The notes: generated from the letters alone by a model not told the origin. Shown: positions 9,506-22,900, counted from the first letter of the stretch. The stretch is DNA of 64,000 nt from Odontesthes bonariensis (GCF_027942865.1 NC_134509.1:24176697-24240696), one strand, 5' to 3'. Numbers and translations: made by a program.

Positions 9506-12120
9506 CAATCACAAAAGACTCAAATTACATTGAGCTGATGTGTTCCTTTCACGTTGTGAATATATATGCATAACATCTGAAGCCTCTGCTCTTTTCTTTA
9601 TATATTTTAATTTCGTATTAATTTAAATGGTGAAAATGACTACCTCTCGGATAAATTCATCCCTCCATAAGACCTTTAAGTGCTGATTACTCTACTTCTT
9701 GTGTCATTTGGCACAGCTCAGCCTTTTCTCCCTGTTTCCCTTCCTTAAGAACCCTTCCATGGAGACCATTTCTGATGAGGCTTGGGCCAACAGTAGATGG
9801 ATCAACTGAAGGCCCTGGTGCAATTTTCAGGTCCTGTGTCAGGTCTTTGCTAGAGTTTTTATTATTTCATGAGGACATCACTTTCAGATACTGTTCATCT
9901 GCTGGAGTTTTTTAGGCCTGTATCTTTTTATTTTCTCCTCCACTTGTACAGTTTCCTCAAATTTTAAGGACACACCATGCTGAGATATATGTTTTTAGCT
10001 AATAGCTAATGTATCTTGGTGGTGCAAAAATGCTATTTCATGCCCATCAAACTGTTATCTTTGGCATTTTTCATCGATGCAACCAAAAAACAATTTTTGT
10101 GACAAGCTGGTTGCCACAAAGTGCCTAAAGAAACGATTTAAAATTGGTTTATTGCAAAGTTATTACTTATGTTAAGTGTTTTAAAAAGAAAATGGTGCAG
10201 TACAAACACTGGTCTGAATATGAGTAAACAATTAGCTCGTCTCCAAAGAGAAACATTGCTCAAGACCACTTTAAATGATTCCAAGCAATAAATAATTCTC
10301 ATTTCCATAGACTCACAGTTCCAATTAGCAGATAATGGGATTTGTTTGTGCAACATCAAAAAGAAGTGATTCATTTTTCATCACACCATTTTATTTCAAA
10401 GAAACCAAACAAACATGAAGCACAAACACATCTTAACAACAATATGAGAATATTCAACACATTTGCTTGTAAAGGCCTTTCATTTTTTCTTGCACCGCCT
10501 CCATTATTTTCCAGTAAACATCAGTTATATCTACCCCATCAGCTTCTGAATGCTGCCAATGAAAAGCTACTGAAAAGACACAACAATCCTCTTAAACTCA
10601 CACTTACTCAAATATGTACTACTTACAATAAACCAGTCCCATTTGTGTGATTTATTTGATCATCTTAAACCTTTTTTTTTAATCAATTTGACCAGTTACT
10701 CTATATTTGCACTGATTTTTGTTTTTTTAATACAAGCGAACCTATAAGCAACACATAAGCAGTAATCCAGCAATATTACAGGCACATAATATAACACAAA
10801 GGAAAGCCGTGATTAAGTTTTTATCCATTTAAGGTTTCAGGGCCAAAACAACTCTTAGTTCTGATCCGTTTCACTGGCGTTTGGCCCAAAACATTGTTGC
10901 TATGGTTACCTGTGTCAATGATATAGCATATCTGAAATAAAAGTTCAACTGCATCTACTAGTCAATCATAAACAAGTATTTACTGTGGCTATGGTATGAT
11001 CGTGACCCTAAAACATCATGTGATATTTAACATATAAAAGCTAAGGTGGAAACATGATTGAAAAGGCCAAAGGTTTCGAGCTGCCAATCTGAACAGATAC
11101 AACATCTACCATTTAGTGAAATAGGAGCTGAGCAAAGCACACAATAACACTTGAAGCATTATGCTGCCACAAACCCCAGATTTATCAGCGCCACGCCTTT
11201 GGCAGGGAGAAAAATACATTTACTGAATATGATCAGAGCAGTCAAAATGACCATTGACACACGTGACACTTAAGCACAGAAATGCACAGTGTAAGTCCAA
11301 TGTTTTGAATGAGGTAAGAGGTTTTGTGTTTGTTGCTGGCTGTGTTTTTACAGAAGGGCTCTGAGCGGCTAATTGAGTCACATTTATTGTGAAGAACCGC
11401 AAATAAACCATTTTCTGAAATTACAGATAAAATAACAGACTTCTCCACAAAGACGCACAGATGTTCATTCATTACAATTTCATCATACTAAGTAAGTAAT
11501 CAAAAAAAGATTGGGAGCTTGAAATGGCAAAAAGAACATTAAGAAAATTCTGATGCGTCTTATGATTGACTGAAGCTGCTAATTTAGCCGAAAATACTTC
11601 ACATATATATCACTAAATACCCCCAAAATAAACTTTTGATGATCTGTATTTGTAGTAAATATTATACATTGATGTTCTGGATCAAAATATACATCAAGTA
11701 TACATTGATCAAAATCTGTAATGGCCTTTTTGGTTCTGGTAATCATAGTCATCGGTATATCGTTGCAGAAGTCACTGCCACAAAGCGAGAAAATTAAGTT
11801 GGAAAGATTTCTTTGCTCTTTTTGAAGTTGTGATGGTTGTTGAAGTCATTTGCAAAGGCACTTATGTCAAGAAAATGGGGATTAATAAAGAAAAATGTTC
11901 AAGTGGTTCTTTTGCACAATATAAAGTATAAGCATTGTAATGCATTTACAATAAGCCTGGATGTTAACAATAGTCCAAGAAGTAAATGTTTACATTGTGA
12001 CATCACTTTTGACTTTTTGAGCAGCCAGTACAGCTCTCTGCTTCCTCTTCTGCACATGAAACTAGTCGTCCTCAGCTGATCGTTCATTACTTCAAATACT
12101 CGAGATTCAGAGTTCATCAG
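9506..12120. other. AT-rich region, no gene; possible 3' UTR of a minus-strand transcript
   Basis: No family-supported frame is present. If the exon candidate at 12121-12333 is real, its 3' UTR would run through here. Minus-strand AATAAA signals occur, for example, near 11383 and 10146. Confidence 0.4.
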
Positions 12121-12333
12121 CTACTGTTCCCGTGGAGCTATGGAGGCATAGGGGGGGCTATTCAGGGACGTGATGGTGGGAGGTTCTGGTGCAGCTATCT
12201 CAGAGTTTATCTTGGAGTTTAACATGGTAAGGGTAGTTCCAGGGCAATGGGAGGGAAGCTGACATGTAGGGGTGGAGCGGTGCAGTTCTGCTGCTGTGTG
12301 AGTAGAAGGTGACGCTGGTGGGTGAGGAGAAAT
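12121..12333 (-). CDS. Candidate terminal coding exon of an unidentified minus-strand gene
   Basis: On the minus strand a long pyrimidine tract (about 12364-12336) runs into CTGAAG, a good splice acceptor. It is followed by 70 open codons and TAG at 12123-12121. The predicted residues are Pro/Ser/Thr-rich and end TSLNSPPYASIAPREQ. I do not recognise the family. It could be the cytoplasmic tail of a membrane protein, or an alternative last exon of sstr5: exon 4 contains an in-frame CAG/GTAACC donor at 17136/17135 of the same phase. It could also be chance. Only the acceptor and the open frame support it. Confidence 0.3.
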   Translation of the reverse strand: MSPHPPASPSTHTAAELHRSTPTCQLPSHCPGTTLTMLNSKINSEIAAPEPPTITSLNSPPYASIAPREQ

Positions 12334-12903
12334 CTTCAGAGAGAAAAAAGGGGAAAAAAAGTTTGAAGATGGAAACAGAAAGAAAAGTTAATTCAGCTCT
12401 GGGTCACCATGGGGGTGTAGAAACAGATTCAGTACAGTCAGGTTTCTTTGAATTAGCAAAATTTACACTAACACTAAAGCTCCATCCAGAGAGGATGGAA
12501 CCGCAACGGTAGTTATCAACTTAGTTAGTCAACTTAATGTCTGTCCAGGCCTTCCTTCTTCAAGCACTTCATTTGATGGCTCTTCTTAAACTTTACACAA
12601 AATTTAGAGGAATGGAAGTATCTTTAGCCTTTAGCCAAATTAAACTGAAACTAATCTTAAAGACTGGGTAGATTGTGAAAAGTACCAATAGACTAATACA
12701 TGTTCCATATATTGTTCTCATCTGTTAGGTCCAATATCAGAAACAAAATTAGTCTTTCGTCCACCCAAGTATGTCCCCGTGGGTTGTGTGTTCACCTGGA
12801 AACAACTGATATTTACCATTAAAAAGTGTATGACCTCTAGTGGTTGAGAGAGCAACTGCATGTGAACTGTAAAAAATGGCAGCCAAGGATAACAGTCATA
12901 TTA

Positions 12904-13480
12904 GCCGCTTTCGGACTGTAGGAACCTTTGGCAGTTCTTATAACCTTTTAATCCGCGGGGCCGTTTTCTCCCGCATTCGCACATATAGGAACTCGGGACC
13001 ATCGCTCTCAGTTCCTGTAACCATTTTAGCTCCTTCTCCGAGGTCGGGTCTTTTCAGGGTTCTATAGGAACACATCTGACGGAGGTGTTTGGTGGTCGGT
13101 AGCTACGCCCCATGTCATGTTGTCATGGCTGAAATGTTTCCTCATACGACACAGACACAACCGGCGCATGTTTAATAAGTTAAACTGACACGTCGTCTCC
13201 TTTGTCTGCGGCGCTCTGCTCTCCTTTCTTCATGAAATGAAAAAGTATGGCCTGCGCTCGATCCTTCGTTTTGTTTTGTTTTGTTTTGTTGTTGAATGTG
13301 GCGCTAAAGTAACACGTCACTGATGCAGACGGCTAAGTCGCATCAGTCCCGACCTGGTCCCGACTCATGTGCGAATGCAGACTGAAACAGTTCCGCTGGG
13401 GAAGGACAGTTATCAGAACGAAATTCGAGGAGGACCGTTCTTAGAACTGCGTTCCTAGAACGGCTCTGTCCGAAAGCGAC
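12904..13480. mobile_element. MITE with GCCGCTTTCGGAC inverted ends
   Basis: The left end GCCGCTTTCGGACTGTAGGAACC-like sequence is mirrored at the right end by CTGTCCGAAAGCGAC. Inner parts also pair imperfectly, with CGCATTCGCACAT on the left and ATGTGCGAATGCAG on the right. There is no coding sequence. I could not fix an unambiguous target duplication. Confidence 0.6.
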
Positions 13481-14230
13481 TATTGGTTTAGTGCTAATAT
13501 TTTTTAACCCTAACCAAGAAATTAGATTTCTAAGCCAAATCAAGTGGGGTTATTGGCTAAACCCAACCAGGAAGTTTTGTTATAACATGTTGTGTTTACT
13601 TGTAAACATCCTAAATGGCTAAATGGTATTTTAGTGTCAGACACACATCTCACAGTTGAAGGCACATGTTACACAGTGCTACATGTATATGTGTTATTCA
13701 CCCCTTCCATCTTATGAGGATATGGTTTATTAAAGGAAACAAAACAGATTTCCCTCCTGCCGCTTGCAGAGGTGGTACTTTAGATGACACCATCATGGGT
13801 CGCATTTAAGGAAAAAACAAATTACCCATTTGATCGTTTGGATTGGAGGACTTGAATCATTTACTTTGTGTTTACGCAACTGAATCCATGTGTGTTCCTG
13901 TTGCAACGTCTGCTTTGCACAGCTGTACATTCAAGGCTTCATACAGTGGCCTCAAAAGGTTGACATAATTTATTTTCTCAATTGAAAATCAACAATACAT
14001 GTTGTTAATTCAACACTGAGTTAGGCTTAAAAGTTTAGAATTTTGGACAGGATAATAACATTTCTTGTAGGCTAATCTTTCTAAGAAATTAAATGTTGAA
14101 TAAACATTGAATCGGTGCTGCATTACAATTAAATTTGAATATTAAAATGTCATTATATCAAACAAAATTGTAGAATAAGCTGTGCATTAACTGGCTTCTG
14201 AGACATGACATGACAAATTAACGTTTATAT

Positions 14231-14677
14231 TGTTACGACTTCTGTCTCTTCGCTAACTGTATGCAAATCTCAGTGTGCAGGTGCCAAACTCTGATTGGAT
14301 AACACTTCAAGAGCTCGTAGAGGATTGCCTACTAGAGAATGGACTTTTTATAAAGACCTGGGATGATGACAGCAGGTGGACTCATCTACCAGCCACACCT
14401 TTGGCAGTCCTGTTGAGTGGTGCACAATTGTACCTTGGAATTTGTCAGGGATGAGTTGCCATATTATTTTCTCCTGTTTTGTTAGCCTAAGGAGGTACGT
14501 AATTATCTTTTGTTTGTCCATCCTGAAGCCTATCAGTTTATCTCCTAGTGGACTTCATGTTCTTATATAAATTGTAAATAAACTTTTATATTGAAACCTC
14601 TAAACAATGTCTCCGTGGCTGCTTGAGACCTAGGACGATGGGTCACAATTATGCCTTGGTTACCCCTAGGCATAACA
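14231..14677 (+). mobile_element. Solo LTR, 447 bp, with 4-bp target duplication
   Basis: The unit starts TGTTACGACTTC and ends GGCATAACA, giving inverted TGTTA/TAACA ends. It is flanked by ATAT on both sides (14227-14230 and 14678-14681). Inside are a TATA-like TTTTTATAAAG near 14346 and AATAAA near 14577, in the order expected for U3-R-U5. No internal retrotransposon region adjoins it. The family is not determined; the ends would suit a gypsy-type or ERV-like LTR. Confidence 0.65.
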
Positions 14678-14836
14678 ATATCCTGTGAATTATCAATGAA
14701 AATCTTACATTTACTCAATATGAGTCATTAAAAGCACTGTCAGTTTGGTGTCAGTATGAGGCATCAAAATTCAATTCTTCTGCCTGTTGACATTTAAATG
14801 TTTCATTCTGATTTTGCTTTCTGGGCATAATTAGGA

Positions 14837-14859
14837 GGGGGGGGGGGGGGGGGGGGGGG
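14837..14859 (+). repeat. Poly-G run, 23 nt
   Basis: An uninterrupted G homopolymer follows AGGA. Such a run is rare in vertebrate DNA, may form G4 structures, and is a likely site of length error. Confidence 0.9.
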
Positions 14860-15088
14860 CTTTTGCGACCTACGGGAATCTGTCTTTCTGAACGTAATCT
14901 CATACGTAACCGCAGGTCAATGTGTTAAGCATACATTATGTTGCCATGGTGATCCAACCAGATTAATGTGAAAACTCTCGCTTTAGGCTCAACATACCTC
15001 GCTAAGCCAGCAGTCTTGGTTTCAGTACACTCCACAGGATGAGTCTACAGTCGAAATTTCTCAAGCTTCCTCGTCACAGGAAAAAAAA

Positions 15089-15130
15089 TTATATATACAT
15101 ATACATATATATATGTATATATATATAATA
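15089..15130. repeat. AT/ATAC microsatellite
   Basis: Alternating TA with interspersed TACA units. Confidence 0.8.
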
Positions 15131-17117
15131 TTAAGGCCTTGATTTATTGGAAAGTGTTAAATGCTTTAGCATTCCCACATTCTGGTTAATTTCCGCATCG
15201 CTTTGTTTGTATTTTTTATTTCATTTCTGCGCACAAAATGAGTGTGCACTGATCAACCTACAACATCTTGTTATGATGCAATGCTCTGATAAGAAAACAT
15301 TTACCCATGTGTCACCTTGGCACTAGTCACCTAATGAAACATTTTTTGGATAAGTCATACTCCTATATTTGGCAGCGGTAGAACTCACAAAAACTGCTTC
15401 AGAAGGGCTCAAAGAACATGACAAAGATGGAAATTCCAGCCAAATATTTCTAATTTTCCAGGTTAGACATTTGAAACTTCCTCTTACTTTCCTTGCAGCT
15501 CCCTACATCTCCACAGAGCTGCTACTTTTAGTCTGTTTTTTTTTTTAATGTTAGTATTCTAACATTGTACACAATATGGGGTTCTACAGAGTACAGAACA
15601 AATAAATAAACGGAAGTTTGAGTCTGTGAGCAAAAATGAAAAAATAAATCAATAAAACACAAATTAATAATAACTAGATTAATAATGGTTTGTTTGTGGG
15701 GAAGTTTAGTTTTATTTAGTTGAAGCCTGTATTTGGTCTTTATTGGAAGTGTGTTTTGAATTGTGCTCTGTGACTTTTTCTCCCCAAACCAGAAAAAAGG
15801 AGCAGCACCTCTGTGCTCTAGGACTTAATGATTTACACATAAAGCATCAAGTACGATACGAATACAGTCGATACACTTCATTAATATGAATAATAAAGAA
15901 AACAGACCCACATAGAAATGGAGATTGATGAGAATGGAGGCAGAAGCTGCTGTTCATTCTTGTTTTTGAATTTATTTCAGTATAAAAAATAAAACCATAT
16001 TTCAAAAATATTATCTAGTCAATAGCTGAGAGACCCACCCTCAATAGGATTATATGAAAGGTGTCTCTGTTGTGGTGACTGTGTGTACTTTAATCTCATT
16101 TGCACAAATTAACTAAAAATGCAAACAAATTGACTAAATGTGCAAGTAGTGACATTTTGTGGGCTCGTTTTTTTCCATGTCAGTGGCTACCCCCAGGATC
16201 TGTTCTGTCACACCTCAAATATACTGTTTTAACAATATCTGTATGGGGGGAGTAACAGTCCATCATCACCCCCTGTCAGCACTCCTTTCAGAATATTGAA
16301 TCTGTCACTACCCGTGTTACCTGAGAGATGAGTCTGCATTTATTCATTTGTATGGTGACAAGAAAAACTGGGCAAATGAAATTTTAATCCTAACGTTTTT
16401 TTCTGCATGTTAAAAATCAACCAGATTAATGAAAGAATTAAAGTATTTTACTTTAATTTTCTTTCTTATTTTTCCACACTTCTTTTCCCACTGTTTCTCT
16501 GTCATCTTGTGTTCTCATTAAGATTTTTTTACTGGCTGGCAAGATATTGAGGGAAACATCATGTCCGCAGCAGAACTGTTATGAAATTATGCACAGATCT
16601 GTACATCAATAAATGAGCTCTAACATAGTCTTTAAAAAAAAGTGTAATTTTTGGTAACTTTGAACTGGCTGATTGGGGCATAACAGGAGTCTAATCAGAG
16701 CCAGTTTGTCAGTCTACTTCCTTGGGAATGTTGCTCATACTTGTGAACATGCTTTTCTCTGAAACCTTTTGCAAATCTCAAAGCTTTTAGAAATCCTCTA
16801 ATCACTCTACCAAGAGCTTTATTGATTAACCATCCATCTTCAATTAGCAGCTTTGACATATGCATGAACACACACACCTGCTGGTTGATTAATAAAGAGG
16901 TGACTCATGGTGCAGATCTGTGGTGTTTCTGTCTGTATGCATTATTGAAAGAGAGTTTGACCTGTGCATGTTTCCGCTGTCCAAAAATGATTTTAGAATA
17001 AAAAACATTTCATGTATCCCTTTGACCTTGTGCTGCACCAAACAGATTAATAACTCATGTCAAAACTCATTCATGTCATTTGCCATTTTTGCTTAAATTC
17101 CTCTTTACTGTCCAACA
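15131..17117. other. No gene recognised downstream of sstr5
   Basis: The stretch is AT-rich with only short unrelated frames. It includes the likely 3' UTR of sstr5 immediately below 17118, but I cannot place the polyadenylation site. Confidence 0.5.
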
Positions 17118-17285
17118 TCACCTGCACACGCTGGTTACCTGGCTGCTCTGGGGATCATGGTAGACCTCATTACGAGGGGAGAGCTGGATGCAGTCCTGCG
17201 CTGTGGTTTTCTCAGTGCGAGGAGCACTTGGGTCGCCATCATCTACACCATTAGCAGTGCATCTCATACTCTTCACACACAGCAC
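17118..17285 (-). CDS. sstr5: sstr5 coding exon 4 (C-terminal tail)
   Basis: After the acceptor CCATGCAG the frame opens VLC and continues NGVDDGDP, then ends [10 protein letters not shown] and TGA at 17120-17118. Mammalian SSTR tails continue exactly as KVLC after the helix-8 SFRK/SFQK, and exon 3 ends in FRK in the same phase. This makes 55 tail residues against about 46 in human. An in-frame GTAACC within the exon could serve as a donor to another exon. The pyrimidine tract is modest, so the assignment rests mainly on KVLC and phase. Confidence 0.7.
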   Translation of the reverse strand: MLCVKSMRCTANGVDDGDPSAPRTEKTTAQDCIQLSPRNEVYHDPQSSQVTSVCR

Positions 17286-19924
17286 CTGCATGGTCACAAC
17301 AATATCAACACTTGTATCATCTGTATAGGCTCTATAACCACAGAATGGTCCTGTACACAACAGTTATTGTGTTAAAGGTCAAGGATCGTCAGCTCTTTGT
17401 AAATCAAGCCTATTCTGTGTCAACCCAAACCATTTTTGAAAAAGCTTTTTTGAAGTTTTGAAGAATTGTTCGTCAAATTGCAACCACTTACACAGAGGGA
17501 ACCGGGTTGGATTTACAGTTGTCACCAAAATATTTATGGGCAGATAAGGGCAGAAGCCAAAAACATATGATGGAGACACGCAAAATAAGAACACAAGGCA
17601 AAAAAACGACTTGGAGAACTTTAAAAGTGGGTACAAAGACAATCTGGCAACTGAGAGGAGAAACACAAAGTCAATGTACACACAGGGAATGATGGCTAAC
17701 CGCAACTCAATGCAGGCATGAAACAAAAGAGCAGGAAGCTAAATTAATGGAGATTCACAAGGTGAAGAAATTTGAAAAAATTTAAATTAAATAAAAGCAG
17801 AGCTGATGCAGGTACAAAAGGACTGAGCATTTAAAAATAAAAGCAAAACAAAACAATGACAATACTGTAAGCAAAAATGAAAAGAAACTTCAACAATGTA
17901 GAGAGAGGTAGAGAGAAAATAGCTCCAAGCGATTGTGAGGTCCGACTTTTTCTGGATGAACGATTTTATGATGCAAATGTATTACTCTTTTGAACACACC
18001 CATTATTTTAAGAAGCAAAACGCTTTATTTTTGTGTCCCCAGCCAACTAGCATCCTTCGTCAACGCCAAAACGAGGCTGGAACTCGGCTCACAGGACGCA
18101 GCGGGGGGTAAGTCAAATTTAATAAATTATATTGCTAATATGGGATGTCATACAACTTCATGTCAAAAGAGGCGAACTATCCCTTTAAGCCTCGGATGAC
18201 TGGGGATAAATGTCACTTTCTGGCAGACAAAGATAAAACAGCAAACACAAAAATCCATTTAAGTATTAATCCAATCAAAAAATTATATATATCATGAGAA
18301 AAGTTCTTCAAGTGTTGGCACAGCCCAGAGCCTGTGCTTTATCCCAAACCAGCTGTTCCACAAATAAAAGGGTTTACCATCATTGCAATCTTTACAAATA
18401 GCAGAAATAGTAATATATACTGTGAATATCTTTTATATCGTCACCCAGTGATCAGAGGAGTTACTCAAGTGTAGTTGTGAGTAGAACTAAAGAGCAGAAA
18501 AATGTGAAAGCTCTCTTTTATTAGACTCCAATTTATTAATAACTGGTCAGTCACAGACATTTGGTATTTTCAGTCTGGAGAAAGTATTTTATTATTTGTC
18601 AAATTGTCTTTTATGTTTGTTATGATAAATATGTGAAATAGAGGAGAATACGATCAAAAATGGCTAGTCATTTTCCAAGGCTGGTATATTTGATATACCA
18701 GTGTTAATGGGGCTGTGATGGTGTGAGACAGGATAACATAACAACAATCTATCTTTGTACCTTTCTGATGATAGAACACCACAATTGTTTTGCTCAGTAA
18801 ACATTTTACCCAATCTGGAATTATTCTGTTTGCACTCTGACCTTTAAAACCCTCAAACACTGTCACTGTTGTAAAGAGTGGATCAAAGTTCAGGACTAAT
18901 AAGAAAGTGAGATGAAAGTTGGCAGATGGTCTGATGCTTTCAATAAATACTGAGAAAAGCTGAGCCAAAACAAACGGAGAAACGCTGGAAATGATTCAGG
19001 AAATGTGAAGAGAGCTCTGTCAACACATTTTCAGTGACTGTGCTGTAACTTATTTAGAAAGTAGTGGTAGTAAACCTGCCTAAGTTACTGCTTGCTTTAG
19101 GTATTTAAACTGCTGATACTTTTTAAAATGTTCATACTTTAGACATGAAGGGATATCTTGTTCCTCTTATGAGAAAAAAAAGACATCGTCATCATTATTG
19201 CTCCAAGAAAGTTAAAAAAAAAAGAAAATGTTGCTTTTTTTTACCATTAATTTAATTAGGCCCTCCAGAAAAACGCGATTTTGCGATCGCTGATTTTATT
19301 GCAAAATCAGCAAAATACCGCTGATTATGCGGGGGTCAATATTTTTCAAAAAAGCCGCATATTCACCGCAATAATCACATTTTCCGCGCAAAATATGCGA
19401 AATATGCAGGACTCGCTTGATTTCACAATCTCCGCACTTTTCTGCATAAAGTTGGGAAAAGAAAAAAATGTCTAAATGAACCAAATTAACTGGCGACTCG
19501 CGGCTTGCGACGTCATTGCCATTGACACACACAAGGAAAACAGCACCGTAGCGTGAAGAGAAAATTAACGAGAGACAAAATTAAAAAAGCTAATCGATCT
19601 CACCTACCGACGCACATTACTGTCAAAGACCGGGCAAACCAGTACCCCGATGTCTTGCACGAAAGCGGGGGGAAACTATTCTGCACCCCGTTCAACTGTG
19701 TGTTGGAGCATAAGAGAAAATCGTCGGTGACGTACCACTTTACCAGCGCAAAACATTTGAAAATGCTTTCTGCAGCTGCGGAAAGGAAAGCCAAAGCCAG
19801 ACAGCTGACGTTCACCGAGGCATAACCTCCAAAACCCTTGCGAGGGCTACCAGAAACGAGGTGAGTGGCGCACAAGCTTGAAATTGGCCAAATAAAGAAT
19901 AAATGAAACAGAATGAGACCGAGA

Positions 19925-19958
<34 letters not shown>

Positions 19959-22900
19959 TGTGTATGTATTGTGAAACTGCTCAAGTTGTTAAAATAAAAA
20001 AACCTTCTGTGAAGTAACTTGGTATGCTTGTTTATTATAGGAGGTCTTTAAAATGACTCTTTTTCATTCAGTAGCAGCATATTTTGCAACTTTGCATAAT
20101 TCACAACTTTTTGCATAATTCGCAAGTTTCCGCAACTTTTCGCAATTTCATGGCATAAAATCATTACAAAACCCGCATATTCAATCGCAAAATCCAGGAT
20201 TTTAGCCCGCGTAATCAAGGATTTATGCCCGCGTTTTTCTGGAGGGTCTAATTAATAGGCAAAAACAGATGGGACTTGTGAGGGAAATATGGTTCCTTTT
20301 GATAAAGTGAGAACAAAGTTGTGGCTGAAAGATTCTGAATTTGAATCTGCAAATAACATCTGTCGCTTTCAAATGTCATGAATACAAAAGCAAGGAGAGG
20401 CTTAGAAAGAAGGCAATGGGGCTGCGATGCAGACTCCACTACAGCACAACACAGAAAAGCACAAAAAAAATGTAAATTTTAAAATAATGTAAGAAAAAGA
20501 CAGACTACACACACAGTGAAGAGTGGAAGTGGAAGACATGATGGTGAGATGTTGTTATGTCATCTTTACATATCATCGTCAGTGTTTTCCTACCTTGAAC
20601 CTCAAGATACACAGTTCTGCATATTTTCCATGTGTCCTTGCTCCAACACACCTGATTCGAATAAACGGGACAGCTCTGCATGAAAGCTCATGAAGTGGCC
20701 TTGTGTGCTGGACAAACATGGAAAACGCGCAGGGCTGTGTGCACTGCACGTTTTATTCCTGCACGTGTGCCCAGGTATCATTTTAATCAAATGCACGCAA
20801 GGCAAACAAACTGTAAAGGAATGAAGAATGCTGTCAGTACTTTCTGCCCTCCTGTTAATAAGCATTGCTGTCACTTCCAGAACCAAGTCGAGCCTTGAGC
20901 ACTCTTGAGCTGTAATTGAGCTCATCTTGAGAAATCCTAAACCAGTTCAGCGTAATGATGCAGGTATTATTTAAAAGGTTCCTAATGTACTCAAAAAGTG
21001 TTCACTTCTTTTGGCTTTTTTCCTATTTTGTTGCCTTATAATTTGGAATAAAAATGGATTTTTGAGGGGGTCGTATTATTTCAATAACTCAACACTTCGA
21101 CTGCTTTTGAAGGTGTGTGATATCGTTAATAGTGAGAGACCAAATAAACCCTAAAAACATGAACCCATATAAATATGAATCCCCCAAAGGTCAGTATCTG
21201 CCCTTTGGGGAAAGTCTCATGGAGTATTTCTCAGTAAGTTTGGAACATCAAGGTGTTGGGATTTTTTTCTAATTCATCAATACAGCATTGCTCCTGTTTC
21301 TTCAATCTGATGTACAACAGTCTCTAGAAATACACCACAGCCTCTCAGTCATATGGAGGTCTGGGCTTTGAATAGACCATTCCAACACAGTTCAATGTTG
21401 TAACTACTCAAGTGTTGCTGTAGCAGTGTTAAAAGATTGAAAGACGGTTTTTGCAAGCATTTTCCTTTAGCACCATCTGTCATTCCTTTAATTCTGAACA
21501 ATTTCCCAGGCCCTGCTGATGACAACCATCCCCAAGGCATGATGCTCCCACCACCATGCTTCACTGTGGGATGATCTTCACTATATCTTAATTAAGGGAT
21601 TCAAATTGAAAGATGTGAACATGCAGTGTGCACACGCTGCTTTTCATCCTCTTACATTTTTAATATCAAGTCCATCACCAGTCCAGTGTCACCAGTACAA
21701 AATAGGTTTGCTATTGCAGAGCAGATGCTTGCTCAGGCTTTTGAAGCTGATCAATCACAGAAACTTTTTTCATTAGATGGTTTCCCTTTTTGACCCCTGT
21801 TTTAACCAAAAACATATAAACATGCTAAAATAAGGGGCACCATTTCATTATAACCTCTAACCTTTCTGAAGCTCTGTTTGAAGTTGTCTGACAGGAAGCC
21901 GTAAAGCAACGGGTTTGCACAAGAATTGGCGTAAGACAAGATAACAGCAAAGAAGTAGATTCCAGCGGTCGTGCTCGACTCAGGGATGATGACCACCAGG
22001 TTGACCATGTTGATGATGAAGAACGGTAGCCAGCAGAGCACAAACACCACCACAATCACCACCACCATTCGTGTCACCTTGCGCTCTGAACGTCGACGTT
22101 TAGTGAACCCCACCCGCGCCCCCGAGGACTTCACCTACAAAAAAAATCACCAAAGGAGTTGGCAATGATAAGAAAATCGTTTTGCTGATTTAGAGAAGAT
22201 AATTAATGTATTCATTAGCTATTTGGATTGATTTATTTTCTTTAAAACACTCTCAGTTACACACAAACTCACACACATACACACTCTTACCTTGACAATG
22301 ATGAGCAGGTAACAAAGACAAATGATGAGCAGCGGTCCAAAGAAGCCCACAGTGGCAGTGTAGATAATGAAGGCTGTTGACCACACATCCTTTGGCTCTG
22401 GCCAGATCATGTTACAAGAGTTAAATGTGTCCTAAAGGCAAATTAATAAAATATTTAAGCGAGTTAATTAAATCCCAACTTGTTCAGAGGACAGTGATAC
22501 ATATGGAGTTGACTGAATAATGGACTTAAAAGGGCCGCAGTAAAAAGTACTTTCTTTATCTTTTTACCTTGTTTTGTTCACTACTTGCTGTGGAGCGTTT
22601 GAGGTAGTCAGTTTTAATAGGCACATTTGTGACAGTGGAAGGCATTTATCAAACTATTAGCCTTCAGCAGTTCAACACAGGCTCGTGTACTAGAAACAGT
22701 GTCAGGAGCTCATTTTCCACCAACCTTTTGTTCTGTGTAAAACCTTTCGTGCTTTTTGTTGCTATGCATTGATTTTTCTTTCACAACTTCTGCTAAAGCA
22801 GAGCTGAGATTACCTCAGCTTTTATGTTTATATACTTTATATACTTGTATGCTTGTGTATATACTGCTGTCACAGCCCTTTATGTCTATGCAGCATATAA

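Larger units (their letters stand above)
19259..20248 (+). mobile_element. DNA transposon with CGGBP1-type domain, about 1 kb
   Basis: The left end CCCTCCAGAAAAACGCG (19261-19277) is inverted at CGCGTTTTTCTGGAGGG (20230-20246). The inner flanks are full of GCAAAAT/ATTTTGC motifs pairing between the two sides. The outer flanks are TAATTA-rich on both sides, so the duplication length is ambiguous. It encodes a short CGGBP1-like frame but no transposase catalytic region. It is probably an hAT-related non-autonomous element, sitting in sstr5 intron 3. Confidence 0.7.
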
